Positions 34,152 to 42,297 of a stretch of DNA of 64,000 bases are shown piece by piece (position 1 is the first letter of the stretch; the number at the start of each line of letters is the position of its first letter). A program made the translations under genes and the position numbers. This DNA comes from Alphaproteobacteria bacterium (GTDB taxonomy: Bacteria; Pseudomonadota; Alphaproteobacteria; Micavibrionales; UBA2020). The notes under the pieces are model-generated. The model had not been told where the DNA came from. It saw only the letters and a program-made list of their open reading frames with translations, and made no database searches. Location: positions 1,427,769 to 1,491,768 of the forward strand of contig JAEUKT010000002.1 of the NCBI GenBank assembly GCA_016794125.1, read 5' to 3'.

Positions 34152-35552
34152 ATGGCTGACCAGAAAACCGTCCCGCCTTTTCCGCGTCTTTCCGGACATC
34201 TCTATATCTTTCCCGCATTGATCCCGATGGTGGAGATTTTGCCGTGGCTGCTGACGGCGGTGGGCGCGGTGGCGGGGGCGTCGCAGGCGGCGTTCTGGTC
34301 GCGGCATCGCCGCAAGATTCTCGGCTTTGCGGCGGTCTGTTTTATCGCGGCTGGCGCGACGGTGGTCTGGAGCCACACGCAGAAACCCAGCGAAGCGGAA
34401 GGGTCGCGGCTGCTGGCGGCGGCGGATATGTCCAAACTGGAAACGCACGGCAACGCCGCTGCGCCCACCGACCAAAAGTATGATTCATTTTCCGAGCTTT
34501 GGTCGGTAAAAACGAAAAACGAAACGCTGGCATCGCCCGTTATCGCGGGCGACCTGATTTTGCTGGGCACGTTCGAGTCCACGCTGGATGCCCACGCGCG
34601 CGCCGATGGCAAGCTGGCATGGTCGCTGAAAAAGCGCGAACCGATCTTCACCAATGCCGCCGTGCTGAAGGATATGGCGTTTGTGGGGGAGGGGCTGCAC
34701 ACCGCGCCCGCCGCAGCGTTGACGGCGTTTTACCTGCCCGACGGCAAGCCGCTATGGGAACGCCAGTTCCGCAGCCATGTTGAATCGCAAACGACGCCGG
34801 ATGCCGCCAACCGCCGCCTGTTTACCTGTGCGGGAGAAGAAGGCGTCTGGGCGCTCGACATGAAGGACGGTGCGGTCCTGTGGCGCAATAAAATCGGACA
34901 TACCGATGCGACGCCGCTGCTGCATGACGATCATCTGTATATTTCTGCACAGCCGGACGAAAAAAAAGTGGGCGCGGAATTATCGTCGCTCGATCCCGAT
35001 GACGGCGATATTGAATGGAAAACCGCGCTGCCGGGCAATACCATGGGTTCTCCGCAGATGGGCGGCAAGGATCTCATCCTGCTGACAACCGCAGTCGGCC
35101 AAGTCGGGCCACAAAAAGCGGATGACAAGGGATGGTCGCACGCGGTCGGCACCGACGGCAAAATCATCTGGTCGGTCGATCTGCCCGGCATGCCCCTGCC
35201 GGAAGCCGCCGTGCTGACGGATAAAGGTCTCGTCATCCATACGCTGAAGAGCGGCGACCTGATCGCGCTCAATATCAAGGACGGCAGCAAGGTCTGGCAA
35301 GTGAAGCAGGGCAAGGAATTCCTCGCCCCCGCAGGCCTGCGCGCCGGCACAAATCCGCCGTTGCTGGCGGGCATGACATCGGACGGCGTTATTTCCATCC
35401 GCAATGCCGAAGACGGCACGGAAATACGCCAGATCAAAAAAACACAGGGCGGTTATGCCGCTCCCGTTTTCGACCGCGATGTGTTATATGTGACAACGCC
35501 CCATGACTTCACGGCCTATGGCGGCGTTCATTTGCTGACACGCGGGGATTGA
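34152..35552 (+). CDS. Membrane-anchored PQQ-like beta-propeller protein
   Basis: 466 residues from ATG at 34152 (34128 is an in-frame alternative). Two N-terminal hydrophobic segments (about 15-45 and 57-75) are followed by an eight-bladed-propeller-like series of PQQ repeats, recognised by blades such as GVWALDMKDGAVLWRNKIG, LSSLDPDDGDIEWKTALPG and LIALNIKDGSKVWQVKQG. No calcium- or quinone-binding residues of PQQ dehydrogenases are obvious, so it is more like BamB-type or structural propellers. It is coupled by a 4-bp-class junction to the PEP-swivel gene. Confidence 0.75.
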   Translation: MADQKTVPPFPRLSGHLYIFPALIPMVEILPWLLTAVGAVAGASQAAFWSRHRRKILGFAAVCFIAAGATVVWSHTQKPSEAEGSRLLAAADMSKLETHGNAAAPTDQKYDSFSELWSVKTKNETLASPVIAGDLILLGTFESTLDAHARADGKLAWSLKKREPIFTNAAVLKDMAFVGEGLHTAPAAALTAFYLPDGKPLWERQFRSHVESQTTPDAANRRLFTCAGEEGVWALDMKDGAVLWRNKIGHTDATPLLHDDHLYISAQPDEKKVGAELSSLDPDDGDIEWKTALPGNTMGSPQMGGKDLILLTTAVGQVGPQKADDKGWSHAVGTDGKIIWSVDLPGMPLPEAAVLTDKGLVIHTLKSGDLIALNIKDGSKVWQVKQGKEFLAPAGLRAGTNPPLLAGMTSDGVISIRNAEDGTEIRQIKKTQGGYAAPVFDRDVLYVTTPHDFTAYGGVHLLTRGD

Positions 35553-35554
35553 TC

Positions 35555-36604
35555 GTGCTGAAGACGCTCTGGATGAAATTTTCCGAAGATGCCTCGCTGC
35601 CGTCCAGCTTTACGCCGCAGGAACAGCAGCTGCTGGAAGATGTCTATGACCCGACCAATGCGCAATCCATCTGGTCGCGCGCGCTGGATGTGCTGGCGCT
35701 GCCGCCGTCGCGCGGACCGCTGGTCAGCTGGTACAAAACCGTGCCGTATGTGAACTGGAGCGAGATCGTCGAAACGGTCAGCTGCGGCTGGATGTATGTG
35801 ACGGAACGCGGCGGCGGCTGGACCTATACGCAGCGCAACAACCTGCTGCGCACCTTCGCGCTCGTCAAAAGCCAATGGCGCATCGAGAAATACGTCGATA
35901 ACGCCTGCCGGTCGCCGCTGCCGCAAGGGCGCGACGCGAAGCTGCTGGAAAGCACGGCGCTGGGCCTTGCGCTGCAGGCCCTGATGCAGCGTTTGCCGTC
36001 GGGCAGCCCGCAGGAATTCGCGCAATGGCTGGCGGCGCCCGACAAATCGCCCTTTACGGTGCGGAAAACCATGATGCAGATCCAGGGCATCCAGAAACGC
36101 CGCACGCAGCTGTCATCCGCCTGGCTGGAAATTTTCCCGCCGCGCCCCGCGCGGTCGGTCGAGCCGGATACACCGGCCTTTTTCTGGGACAAGCCGGATG
36201 AAACCGCGACCGCGCCCGTGGCGCAAACCCCTCTGGCGGCGGCGACAGAATGGAAAGGCCTGCCCGTTTGCGGCGGGCAGGTAACAGGCAGGGCGATTAT
36301 CCTGAAAAATGCCGAGGCGAGCCTCTCCGCTCTCGATCCGTCCGAATTCCCTATTCTGGTATTTCCCCGCGCGCGGCCGGAAACGGTGGAGCTGTTTCCC
36401 CATGCCTATGGCCTGTTGTTTGCCGAAGGCGGGGCGCTGTCCCATGCCTGCACCGTGGCGCGGGAACAGGGCATCCCCTGCGTCACCGGTATCGGTCAGG
36501 ATTTCCTGCGCGACATTCAGGCGCTTTCCGAAAAACAGGGAAAGCTGTGGCTGAGCATCGACGGCGCCGCCGGTACCGTGAAAGCATTACCGCAAAAAGA
36601 GTAA
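35555..36604 (+). CDS. PEP-utilising swivelling-domain protein of unknown function
   Basis: 349 residues from GTG at 35555, six bases after GGGGA; a TTG at 35549 overlapping the previous stop is an alternative. The C-terminal 110 residues are a PEP-utiliser mobile domain with the phosphohistidine motif GGALSHACTVAREQGIP (His297). The first 230 residues are helical and unrecognised. The usual partners, an ATP-grasp and/or a TIM-barrel PEP-binding domain, are missing in this protein and its neighbours. A lone swivel next to a membrane propeller is unusual; it could carry phosphate between unlinked proteins or be a scaffold. Confidence 0.7.
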   Translation: MLKTLWMKFSEDASLPSSFTPQEQQLLEDVYDPTNAQSIWSRALDVLALPPSRGPLVSWYKTVPYVNWSEIVETVSCGWMYVTERGGGWTYTQRNNLLRTFALVKSQWRIEKYVDNACRSPLPQGRDAKLLESTALGLALQALMQRLPSGSPQEFAQWLAAPDKSPFTVRKTMMQIQGIQKRRTQLSSAWLEIFPPRPARSVEPDTPAFFWDKPDETATAPVAQTPLAAATEWKGLPVCGGQVTGRAIILKNAEASLSALDPSEFPILVFPRARPETVELFPHAYGLLFAEGGALSHACTVAREQGIPCVTGIGQDFLRDIQALSEKQGKLWLSIDGAAGTVKALPQKE

Positions 36605-36607
36605 GGG

Positions 36608-36850
36608 TTACTGGGCGACGATCGGGCCGGTGATTTTGTATTTTACGGCAACGCCATCGCATTCGCGCGGCAGGTTGGCGGTTTCTTCCGGCGTCGGCTG
36701 GCGTTCCAGCCGGACGGTGACATGGTAATCGTCTTTCACATTGCTAATGCCGATACCGTTCACAGGGTTTTTTGCGGCACGGTTAAATGCGTTTGCCAGT
36801 AATTTACCAACCTTGGTCTTGGCCTTGCGGGCTTCGTCGAGGGTGCTCAT
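36608..36850 (-). CDS. Small conserved-looking protein, unknown
   Basis: 80 residues from ATG at 36850, 7 nt after AGGAGA. No signal peptide. The sequence NRAAKNPVNGIGISNV, then YHVTVRLERQPTPEE, suggests an alpha/beta fold; I cannot assign a family. It has its own promoter candidate (36876-36904) and converges on the PEP-swivel gene with 3 bp between the stops. Confidence 0.65.
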   Translation of the reverse strand: MSTLDEARKAKTKVGKLLANAFNRAAKNPVNGIGISNVKDDYHVTVRLERQPTPEETANLPRECDGVAVKYKITGPIVAQ

Positions 36851-36875
36851 CCGTAACTCTCCTGTGAATAAGCAA

Positions 36876-36904
36876 AGCCTATCTGCGGAACAGGGCGGGG
36901 TCAA
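36876..36904 (-). promoter_or_regulatory. Candidate promoter for the 80-aa protein
   Basis: On the minus strand TTGACC (36904-36899) and TAGGCT (36881-36876) are 17 bp apart, 26 bp upstream of the ATG, with the AGGAGA ribosome-binding site in between. Confidence 0.45.
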
Positions 36905-37149
36905 GATGGCGGGCATCTGTTTCATGTGAAGCAAATTAATGAAGTAAGATCATGCTAGAAGAAATGACGGTTAAAGTAATTTCTTGCAGCTGGGGGTTTT
37001 TATCTGGCCGGCGGCCTAGTTAAATTTGATAAATCATATGATTGTTAAACGTAATTAAAGTATTTGATACGCTTAAGCTGTTGTCAATACGCCTTACGGT
37101 TCTTCGATAAATCAAAGAATTGTTCAAAAATAATAATGCAATAAATGAA
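36905..37149. other. AT-rich intergenic region with palindrome and hairpin
   Basis: About 245 bp with no gene, downstream of the PIN gene. It contains a perfect 12-bp palindrome AATCATATGATT (37032-37043) and a stem TTCTTCGAT-AA-ATCAAAGAA (37100-37119, one wobble in the minus-strand RNA). The latter might stabilise or end the PIN transcript, but no T-run follows. Nothing else is supported. Confidence 0.3.
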
Positions 37150-37662
37150 CTAGCCCAAAACCGGCTGGCGCACCGTAAACATGCTCGGCACGCTGGTATT
37201 GGCATCATTGGCCGCCTGCTGGACCGGCAGCGGATGCAGGTCGAGCCAGTTACGGCCGGACATAATATTGAAATTCATTCCAAGCGCCTTTTCCTGCCCC
37301 TGCAGCGCCAGCAGATCCTTGTCTCCGGTCACTAAAGTAGTCGCGCCACCGGCATCGGCAATATCCAGAAACTTGTTGTCCTTGGGGTCGCGGCATGCGG
37401 TGTGCTTGCAGGGCGCTTCCACAAACTCGGCGGCGGCGGCGAAGAAATCGAGCGCCTGCTGGCGGAGATCGGCGGGGATGTATTTCTGCAATTTCTTGCT
37501 GGCCAGTTTTTCCCCAAGCTCGGCATAGGTCTGGGCGCTCTGTACGACATCGTTATTCATAAGGACGGAGGCGACGGCGGCGGCCGATGTGCCGTTCGGG
37601 CTCATGAGGGCGGAGAGCATGATGTTGGTATCCAGCACGACCTTCTCGCGGTATTCGCTCAT
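37150..37662 (-). CDS. PIN-domain toxin-like ribonuclease
   Basis: 170 residues. PIN fold with the first aspartate in VVLDTNIMLSAL and the later acidic cluster in RDPKDNKFLDIA and VTGDKDLL, as in the COG1569 group of putative toxin components. Such proteins cleave RNA. A C-terminal extension of about 30 residues (DLHPLPVQQAAND onwards) is not part of the core. Its start overlaps the 53-aa gene by ATGA, the layout of toxin-antitoxin modules, though toxicity is not shown. Confidence 0.8.
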   Translation of the reverse strand: MSEYREKVVLDTNIMLSALMSPNGTSAAAVASVLMNNDVVQSAQTYAELGEKLASKKLQKYIPADLRQQALDFFAAAAEFVEAPCKHTACRDPKDNKFLDIADAGGATTLVTGDKDLLALQGQEKALGMNFNIMSGRNWLDLHPLPVQQAANDANTSVPSMFTVRQPVLG

Positions 37663-37820
37663 GCGTCGTCACCCTCCAGGATTTCTTTCAACAGCTGTTC
37701 GCGCTGTTCGTCGGTAAGCCCCTTGTCGCGGAGTTCCTTGTCGAATTTTTCCACGAGATCTTTCCAGCGTTGCGCCAGTTCTGCCGGATCGGGAATTTTT
37801 TGGCTGTCGGGGGATGACAT
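37659..37820 (-). CDS. Antitoxin-like small protein
   Basis: 53 residues from ATG at 37820, following GAGGG. Highly charged and helical (LAQRWKDLVEKFDKELRDKG, then a second helix). No DNA-binding motif recognised. The call as antitoxin rests only on size, position before, and overlap with, the PIN gene. Confidence 0.5.
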   Translation of the reverse strand: MSSPDSQKIPDPAELAQRWKDLVEKFDKELRDKGLTDEQREQLLKEILEGDDA

Positions 37821-37965
37821 GGGCGACCCTCGGCTGAAAAACGATTGAATACAGTATATTATGCCCAATTTCCGGAAAATAATCAAGAAACGCGGGATGC
37901 AACTATCGTTTTATGCTTCCCTGCCAGTATGTTACAACCAATTCACCTTAAAAAAGGATGTGCAT

Positions 37966-38754
37966 ATGAACCTCGACCTCACCGGCAAGCAGGCGATCGT
38001 CTGTGGCGCAAGCAAAGGCATCGGGCGCGCGGCTGCCGAAGAACTGGCGCTGCTGGGCGCAAGCGTGACTGTGCTGGCGCGGAGCGAAGAGGGGCTGAAG
38101 GCGGTCGTGGAAACCCTCGATACGTCCAAGGGGCAAACGCACCATTATATCGTCGCGGATTCCATGGATACCGAAGACGTGGCGGCGAAGGTGGCAAAGC
38201 ATGTCGCCGAACATGGTGCGGTGCATATCCTCGTCAATAACGGGGGTGGCCCGCCTGCGGGCGCGGCGATCGATTCCAGCGTGCATGATTTCGCCGCGAT
38301 CTTCACCCAGCATATGCTGTTCGCGCAAACCATGGCGCAGGCCGTGGTGCCGGGCATGATTACAGCGAAATACGGGCGCATAATTAATGTGCTGTCCACA
38401 TCGGTCAAGCAGCCGGTAAAGGGGCTGGGCGTTTCCAACACGATCCGCGGCGCGGTCGCGCAATGGGCGAAAACGCTGGCGAATGAATTGGGCGGCCACG
38501 GCATTACCGTCAACAATGTGCTGCCGGGCGCAACCGATACGGGGCGCATGAAGGAAATTATCTCGGGCAAGTCGAAAAAAACCGGCAAGAGCGAGGCCGA
38601 TGTGAAGGCGGAGGAAATTGCGGCGATCCCTGCAGGGCGTTTCGGCCAGCCGAATGAACTGGGCGCGGCGATAGCTTTCCTTGCCAGCCCGGCCGCCGGT
38701 TATATCAACGGCATCAACCTGCCCGTCGACGGCGGGCGCACGGGCGGTTTGTAA
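37966..38754 (+). CDS. Short-chain dehydrogenase/reductase-like protein with altered active site
   Basis: 262 residues from ATG at 37966, 7 nt after AAAAGGA. Rossmann motif GASKGIGRA near residue 14 and NNGGG near 91. The catalytic Y-x3-K is replaced by Ser157-x3-Arg161 (GVSNTIRGAV), while Ser144 of the STS motif remains. This Ser-Arg form occurs in some atypical SDR groups, so it may be non-catalytic or use another acid. It is the first gene of the kynurenine operon and its stop directly abuts the aldehyde dehydrogenase ATG; its role in the pathway is unclear. Confidence 0.85.
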   Translation: MNLDLTGKQAIVCGASKGIGRAAAEELALLGASVTVLARSEEGLKAVVETLDTSKGQTHHYIVADSMDTEDVAAKVAKHVAEHGAVHILVNNGGGPPAGAAIDSSVHDFAAIFTQHMLFAQTMAQAVVPGMITAKYGRIINVLSTSVKQPVKGLGVSNTIRGAVAQWAKTLANELGGHGITVNNVLPGATDTGRMKEIISGKSKKTGKSEADVKAEEIAAIPAGRFGQPNELGAAIAFLASPAAGYINGINLPVDGGRTGGL

Positions 38755-40209
38755 ATGGCGGCATTCGGCGGAAATATCCGGAATTACATCGGCGGCCAGC
38801 TGGTCGAGCCGATGTCCGGAAAGTATTTCGACTGCGAAAACCCAGCCACCGGCGAGGTTTATGCTCAGGTGCCGGATTCCGACGAAAAGGATTTGCAGCG
38901 CGCCGTTCAGTCCGCGCATGACGCGGCTTCCGGCTGGCGCGACATGGGCGCGCAGGCGCGCGCGGCGGTCATGCATAAACTCGCCGACCTAATGGAACAG
39001 CGCATCGACGATTTCGCGATGGCGGAATGTATTGATAACGGCAAGCCGCTGAGCCTTGCGCGCGCGATGGATATTCCGCGCAGCATTAACAACCTGCGTT
39101 TCTTCGCCGATCTCGGCACCCAATTCCACGGGCAGGAATTTACTTCGGAAAAATCATTCAGCTATACGCTGCGACAGCCCTATGGCGTGGTCGCCACCAT
39201 ATCGCCCTGGAACCTGCCCTTGCTGCTGTTCACGTGGAAACTCGCGCCCGCGCTCGCCTCGGGCAATTGCGTGATTGCCAAGCCCAGCGAAGTAACGCCC
39301 ATGACGGCCTACCTGATGTCGGCGCTGGCAACCGAAGCGGGATTTCCGCCGGGCGTGCTGAACGTGCTGCACGGGCGCGGGGCGCAGATTGGCGCGGCGA
39401 TTACGAACCATCCGCGCATTCCTGCCATTTCCTTCACCGGCGGTACGGTGACGGGACGCGGGATTTATCAGGCAGCGTCGGCGCAGCTGAAAAAAGTGTC
39501 GCTGGAACTGGGCGGCAAGAATCCGACTGTGGTTTTCGACGATGCCAATCACGACCTGTCCTTGCAGGGCGCGAAAATGGCCGGGTTTACCAATCAGGGG
39601 CAGATCTGCCTTTGCGGTTCCCGCATCCTTGTGCAGCAGGGTATCTACAATAAATTCCGCGATGAGTTCGTGGCGCAGGTGAAGATGATTTCCATCGGCG
39701 ATCCGCTCGCGCCTGATACGCTGATGGGCGCTATGGTATCGAAACAGCATATGGAGAAAGTGCTGGGATATATCGACCTTGCACAGCAGGAAGGCGGAAA
39801 AATCCTTGTCGGTGGCAACCGCCGCATCGTGGCGGGGCGCTGCGCAAACGGTTATTTCATCGAACCCACCGTGATCGAAGGCCTGCCTGCGCAATGCCGC
39901 ACTAATCAGGAAGAAATTTTCGGGCCTGTGGTCACGCTGATGCCTTTTAAAGATGAAGACGAAGCGGTCGAGATCGCGAATAGCACGCAATATGGCTTGG
40001 CCGCATCTATCTGGACGGAAAACCCCGACCGCGCAAAGCGCGTGGCCGCGCGTATCGACAGCGGCATCGTGTGGATCAATTGCTGGAACATGCGCGATTT
40101 GCGCACGCCCTTCGGCGGCATGAAAAATTCCGGCGTCGGGCGCGAAGGCGGGATGCATGCGCTGGAATTCTTTACCGAAGAAAAAACAATCTGCCGTCCG
40201 GCAGCATAG
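38755..40209 (+). CDS. 2-Aminomuconic semialdehyde dehydrogenase
   Basis: NAD-dependent oxidation of 2-aminomuconate semialdehyde to 2-aminomuconate. 484 residues with catalytic Cys285 in NQGQICLCGSR, general base Glu251 in LELGGKNP and the cofactor loop PWNLPLL. Aldehyde dehydrogenase of the 2-hydroxymuconic/aminomuconic semialdehyde type by length and by position next to the deaminase, HAAO and ACMSD genes. The substrate call is by context. Confidence 0.85.
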   Translation: MAAFGGNIRNYIGGQLVEPMSGKYFDCENPATGEVYAQVPDSDEKDLQRAVQSAHDAASGWRDMGAQARAAVMHKLADLMEQRIDDFAMAECIDNGKPLSLARAMDIPRSINNLRFFADLGTQFHGQEFTSEKSFSYTLRQPYGVVATISPWNLPLLLFTWKLAPALASGNCVIAKPSEVTPMTAYLMSALATEAGFPPGVLNVLHGRGAQIGAAITNHPRIPAISFTGGTVTGRGIYQAASAQLKKVSLELGGKNPTVVFDDANHDLSLQGAKMAGFTNQGQICLCGSRILVQQGIYNKFRDEFVAQVKMISIGDPLAPDTLMGAMVSKQHMEKVLGYIDLAQQEGGKILVGGNRRIVAGRCANGYFIEPTVIEGLPAQCRTNQEEIFGPVVTLMPFKDEDEAVEIANSTQYGLAASIWTENPDRAKRVAARIDSGIVWINCWNMRDLRTPFGGMKNSGVGREGGMHALEFFTEEKTICRPAA

Positions 40210-40218
40210 GAGATCAAA

Positions 40219-40644
40219 ATGACGCAAGTCGTAACCCATATTTCAGACAAGGCGCCCGAACCCGTCGGCGCATACCCGCATTCAAAACGAGTCGGCAACC
40301 TGCTGTTCCTCTCGGGCGTCGGCCCGCGCAAAAAAGGCAGCAAGGAAATCCCCGGGGTGACGCTGGACGAAAACCGCAACATCGTTTCGTATGATGTCGA
40401 AACTCAATGCCACAGCGTTTTTGAAAACGTTAAAAATATCCTCGAAACATCGGGTGCGACTTGGGACGATCTTGTCGATGTGACCGTGTACCTGACGAAT
40501 ATGAAGGCCGATTTCCCGACCTATAATAAACTCTGGGCGCAATATTTCGGCAAGAACCCGCCCTGCCGCACGACGCTGGAGGTTTCGGCACTGCCGACGC
40601 CGATTGCGATCGAATTGAAATGCATCGCTGTCATCAAGGATTAA
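40219..40644 (+). CDS. 2-Aminomuconate deaminase (RidA family)
   Basis: Hydrolyses 2-aminomuconate to 4-oxalocrotonate and ammonia. 141 residues, RidA/YjgF fold, with VGAYPHSKRVGNLLFLSGVGPR at the start and the CRTTLEV arginine block late. The first block and the internal SYDVETQCHSVFENV stretch are characteristic of the aminomuconate deaminase subgroup of Pseudomonas pathways rather than of generic RidA. Follows the dehydrogenase by 9 bp, with GGAG before its ATG. Confidence 0.88.
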   Translation: MTQVVTHISDKAPEPVGAYPHSKRVGNLLFLSGVGPRKKGSKEIPGVTLDENRNIVSYDVETQCHSVFENVKNILETSGATWDDLVDVTVYLTNMKADFPTYNKLWAQYFGKNPPCRTTLEVSALPTPIAIELKCIAVIKD

Positions 40645-40648
40645 TGAA

Positions 40649-41179
40649 ATGCGCGCGCCGTTCAATTTTAAAAAGTGGATCGAAGAAAACCGCGCCAGCC
40701 TGAAGCCGCCCGTCGGCAACAAGCAGGTGTTCGAGGACGGCGATTTTATCATCATGGCTGTCGGCGGCCCAAACAGCCGCAAGGATTACCACGACGACCC
40801 CGGCGAGGAATTTTTCTTCCAGCTGGAAGGCGACATGGTGCTGTGCATCATGGAAAACGGCAAACCCCGCGATATCGATATCCGCGAGGGCGACATGTTT
40901 CTGCTGCCGCCGCATGTGCATCATTCGCCGCAGCGGAAGGAAAATACCGTCGGCCTTGTCGTCGAACGCAAGCGCGCGGCGGGTGAACTGGACGGCTTTC
41001 TGTGGTATTGCGACCAATGCCATACCAAGCTGCATGAAGAATATTTCCAGATGCAGAATATCGTGACGGACTTGCCCAAGGCCTTCGACCGTTATTGGGA
41101 AAACGAAGCGGCGCGTACCTGCAAATCCTGCGGTCATGTGATGCCGCTGCCGCCCAACCGCCAGAAGAAGCCCGCCTGA
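40649..41179 (+). CDS. 3-Hydroxyanthranilate 3,4-dioxygenase
   Basis: Opens the ring of 3-hydroxyanthranilate to give 2-amino-3-carboxymuconate semialdehyde. 176 residues, cupin fold. Iron ligands by family pattern are His48, Glu54 and His92 (DYHDDPGEEFF, PPHVHHSP). The C-terminal part keeps the second metal site of bacterial enzymes with Cys121, Cys124, Cys158 and Cys161. Usual length for bacterial HAAO. Overlaps the next start by 1 bp. Confidence 0.94.
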   Translation: MRAPFNFKKWIEENRASLKPPVGNKQVFEDGDFIIMAVGGPNSRKDYHDDPGEEFFFQLEGDMVLCIMENGKPRDIDIREGDMFLLPPHVHHSPQRKENTVGLVVERKRAAGELDGFLWYCDQCHTKLHEEYFQMQNIVTDLPKAFDRYWENEAARTCKSCGHVMPLPPNRQKKPA

Positions 41180-42297
41180 TGGAAAAATGGGATGTCCATA
41201 CCCATACGACACTCTCGCCGGATACCTATGCGGCGCTGGAAAAATTCGCCCATTACGCCGATTTCATCCGCGTGCGCAAACATGCAATCAAGCCCTGCTG
41301 CGCTGAAATGGTGAATGCGGCGGGCGCGGTGCAGCGCGAGTTGGAAGACAACGCCTATGACGGCGCGGTGCGCATCGGCGAATGCGACAAGCACGGTGTG
41401 ACGCTGCAGGTGCTGTCGCCGACACCTATGATGATCCCCGATTATGTCGATAATGCCGACGATGCCGAAGCCATCTGCCGCATCCTGAACGATGATAACG
41501 CAGCGACGGTTGCGCGTTTCCCGTCGCGTTTTATGGCGCTGGGCGCGCTGCCGATGCAATTCCCCGACCGCGCGGTGCGAGAGTTGGAGCGCATCGTCAA
41601 ATCCCACAATATGCGCGGCATCGAAATCAATTCCAACGTCGATGGCCGCGACCTGGACGATCCCGCCCTGTTCCCGGTGTTTCAGGCGGCGGCTGCGTTG
41701 AATGTCGGCGTGTTTATCCATCCGTGGGGCGGGTTTATGTCGCCGGCGGAACCCAAATTGAAATCCCGCATGAATGCCAACCGCAACTGGCGGCCGTGGC
41801 TGATCGGCATGGGGATGGAAACTGCGCTGGCGTTTGATTCCATGCGCAGCGGCGGTGTCCATGAACGCCTGCCGAAACTGCGCGTGATGTATGCGCATGG
41901 CGGCGGGGCATTTCCCGCGCTGCTCGGCCGGCTGGAACACGGCGCGTATTGCCGCCCTGATCTGTTCAAGGATGCCTCGCAGCTTAATCCGTTCGATACA
42001 GTTAAAAAATGCGGCGTCTATGCCGATACGCTCGTGCACAATCCCGCCATGCTCAAAGCGCTGATCGAAATGCTGGGCGTGGATCGTGTCGCGATGGGTT
42101 CGGATTATCCCTATCCATTGGGTGAAATCGACCCGTTCGATGCGCAAACGCATGTCAGCGCGCTGGGGCATAAGACAAGCTATCAGCAGGTTAAGGGAAT
42201 TTATCCCGGCCATGCGATCGAACATCTGGATATAACCGATCAACAAAAGCAACGCCTTCTTTCCGGCACGGCGAAAGAATGGCTGGGAGTGGCATGA
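41179..42297 (+). CDS. 2-Amino-3-carboxymuconate-6-semialdehyde decarboxylase
   Basis: Amidohydrolase-superfamily decarboxylase (ACMSD), acting right after HAAO and preventing quinolinate formation. 372 residues from ATG at 41179 (TGATG junction). Metal ligands: His7 and His9 in DVHTHTT, a histidine in FIHPWGG, and the late aspartate in MGSDYPYP. Slightly longer than animal ACMSD (about 336). Co-location with HAAO and the deaminase supports the substrate. Confidence 0.9.
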   Translation: MEKWDVHTHTTLSPDTYAALEKFAHYADFIRVRKHAIKPCCAEMVNAAGAVQRELEDNAYDGAVRIGECDKHGVTLQVLSPTPMMIPDYVDNADDAEAICRILNDDNAATVARFPSRFMALGALPMQFPDRAVRELERIVKSHNMRGIEINSNVDGRDLDDPALFPVFQAAAALNVGVFIHPWGGFMSPAEPKLKSRMNANRNWRPWLIGMGMETALAFDSMRSGGVHERLPKLRVMYAHGGGAFPALLGRLEHGAYCRPDLFKDASQLNPFDTVKKCGVYADTLVHNPAMLKALIEMLGVDRVAMGSDYPYPLGEIDPFDAQTHVSALGHKTSYQQVKGIYPGHAIEHLDITDQQKQRLLSGTAKEWLGVA

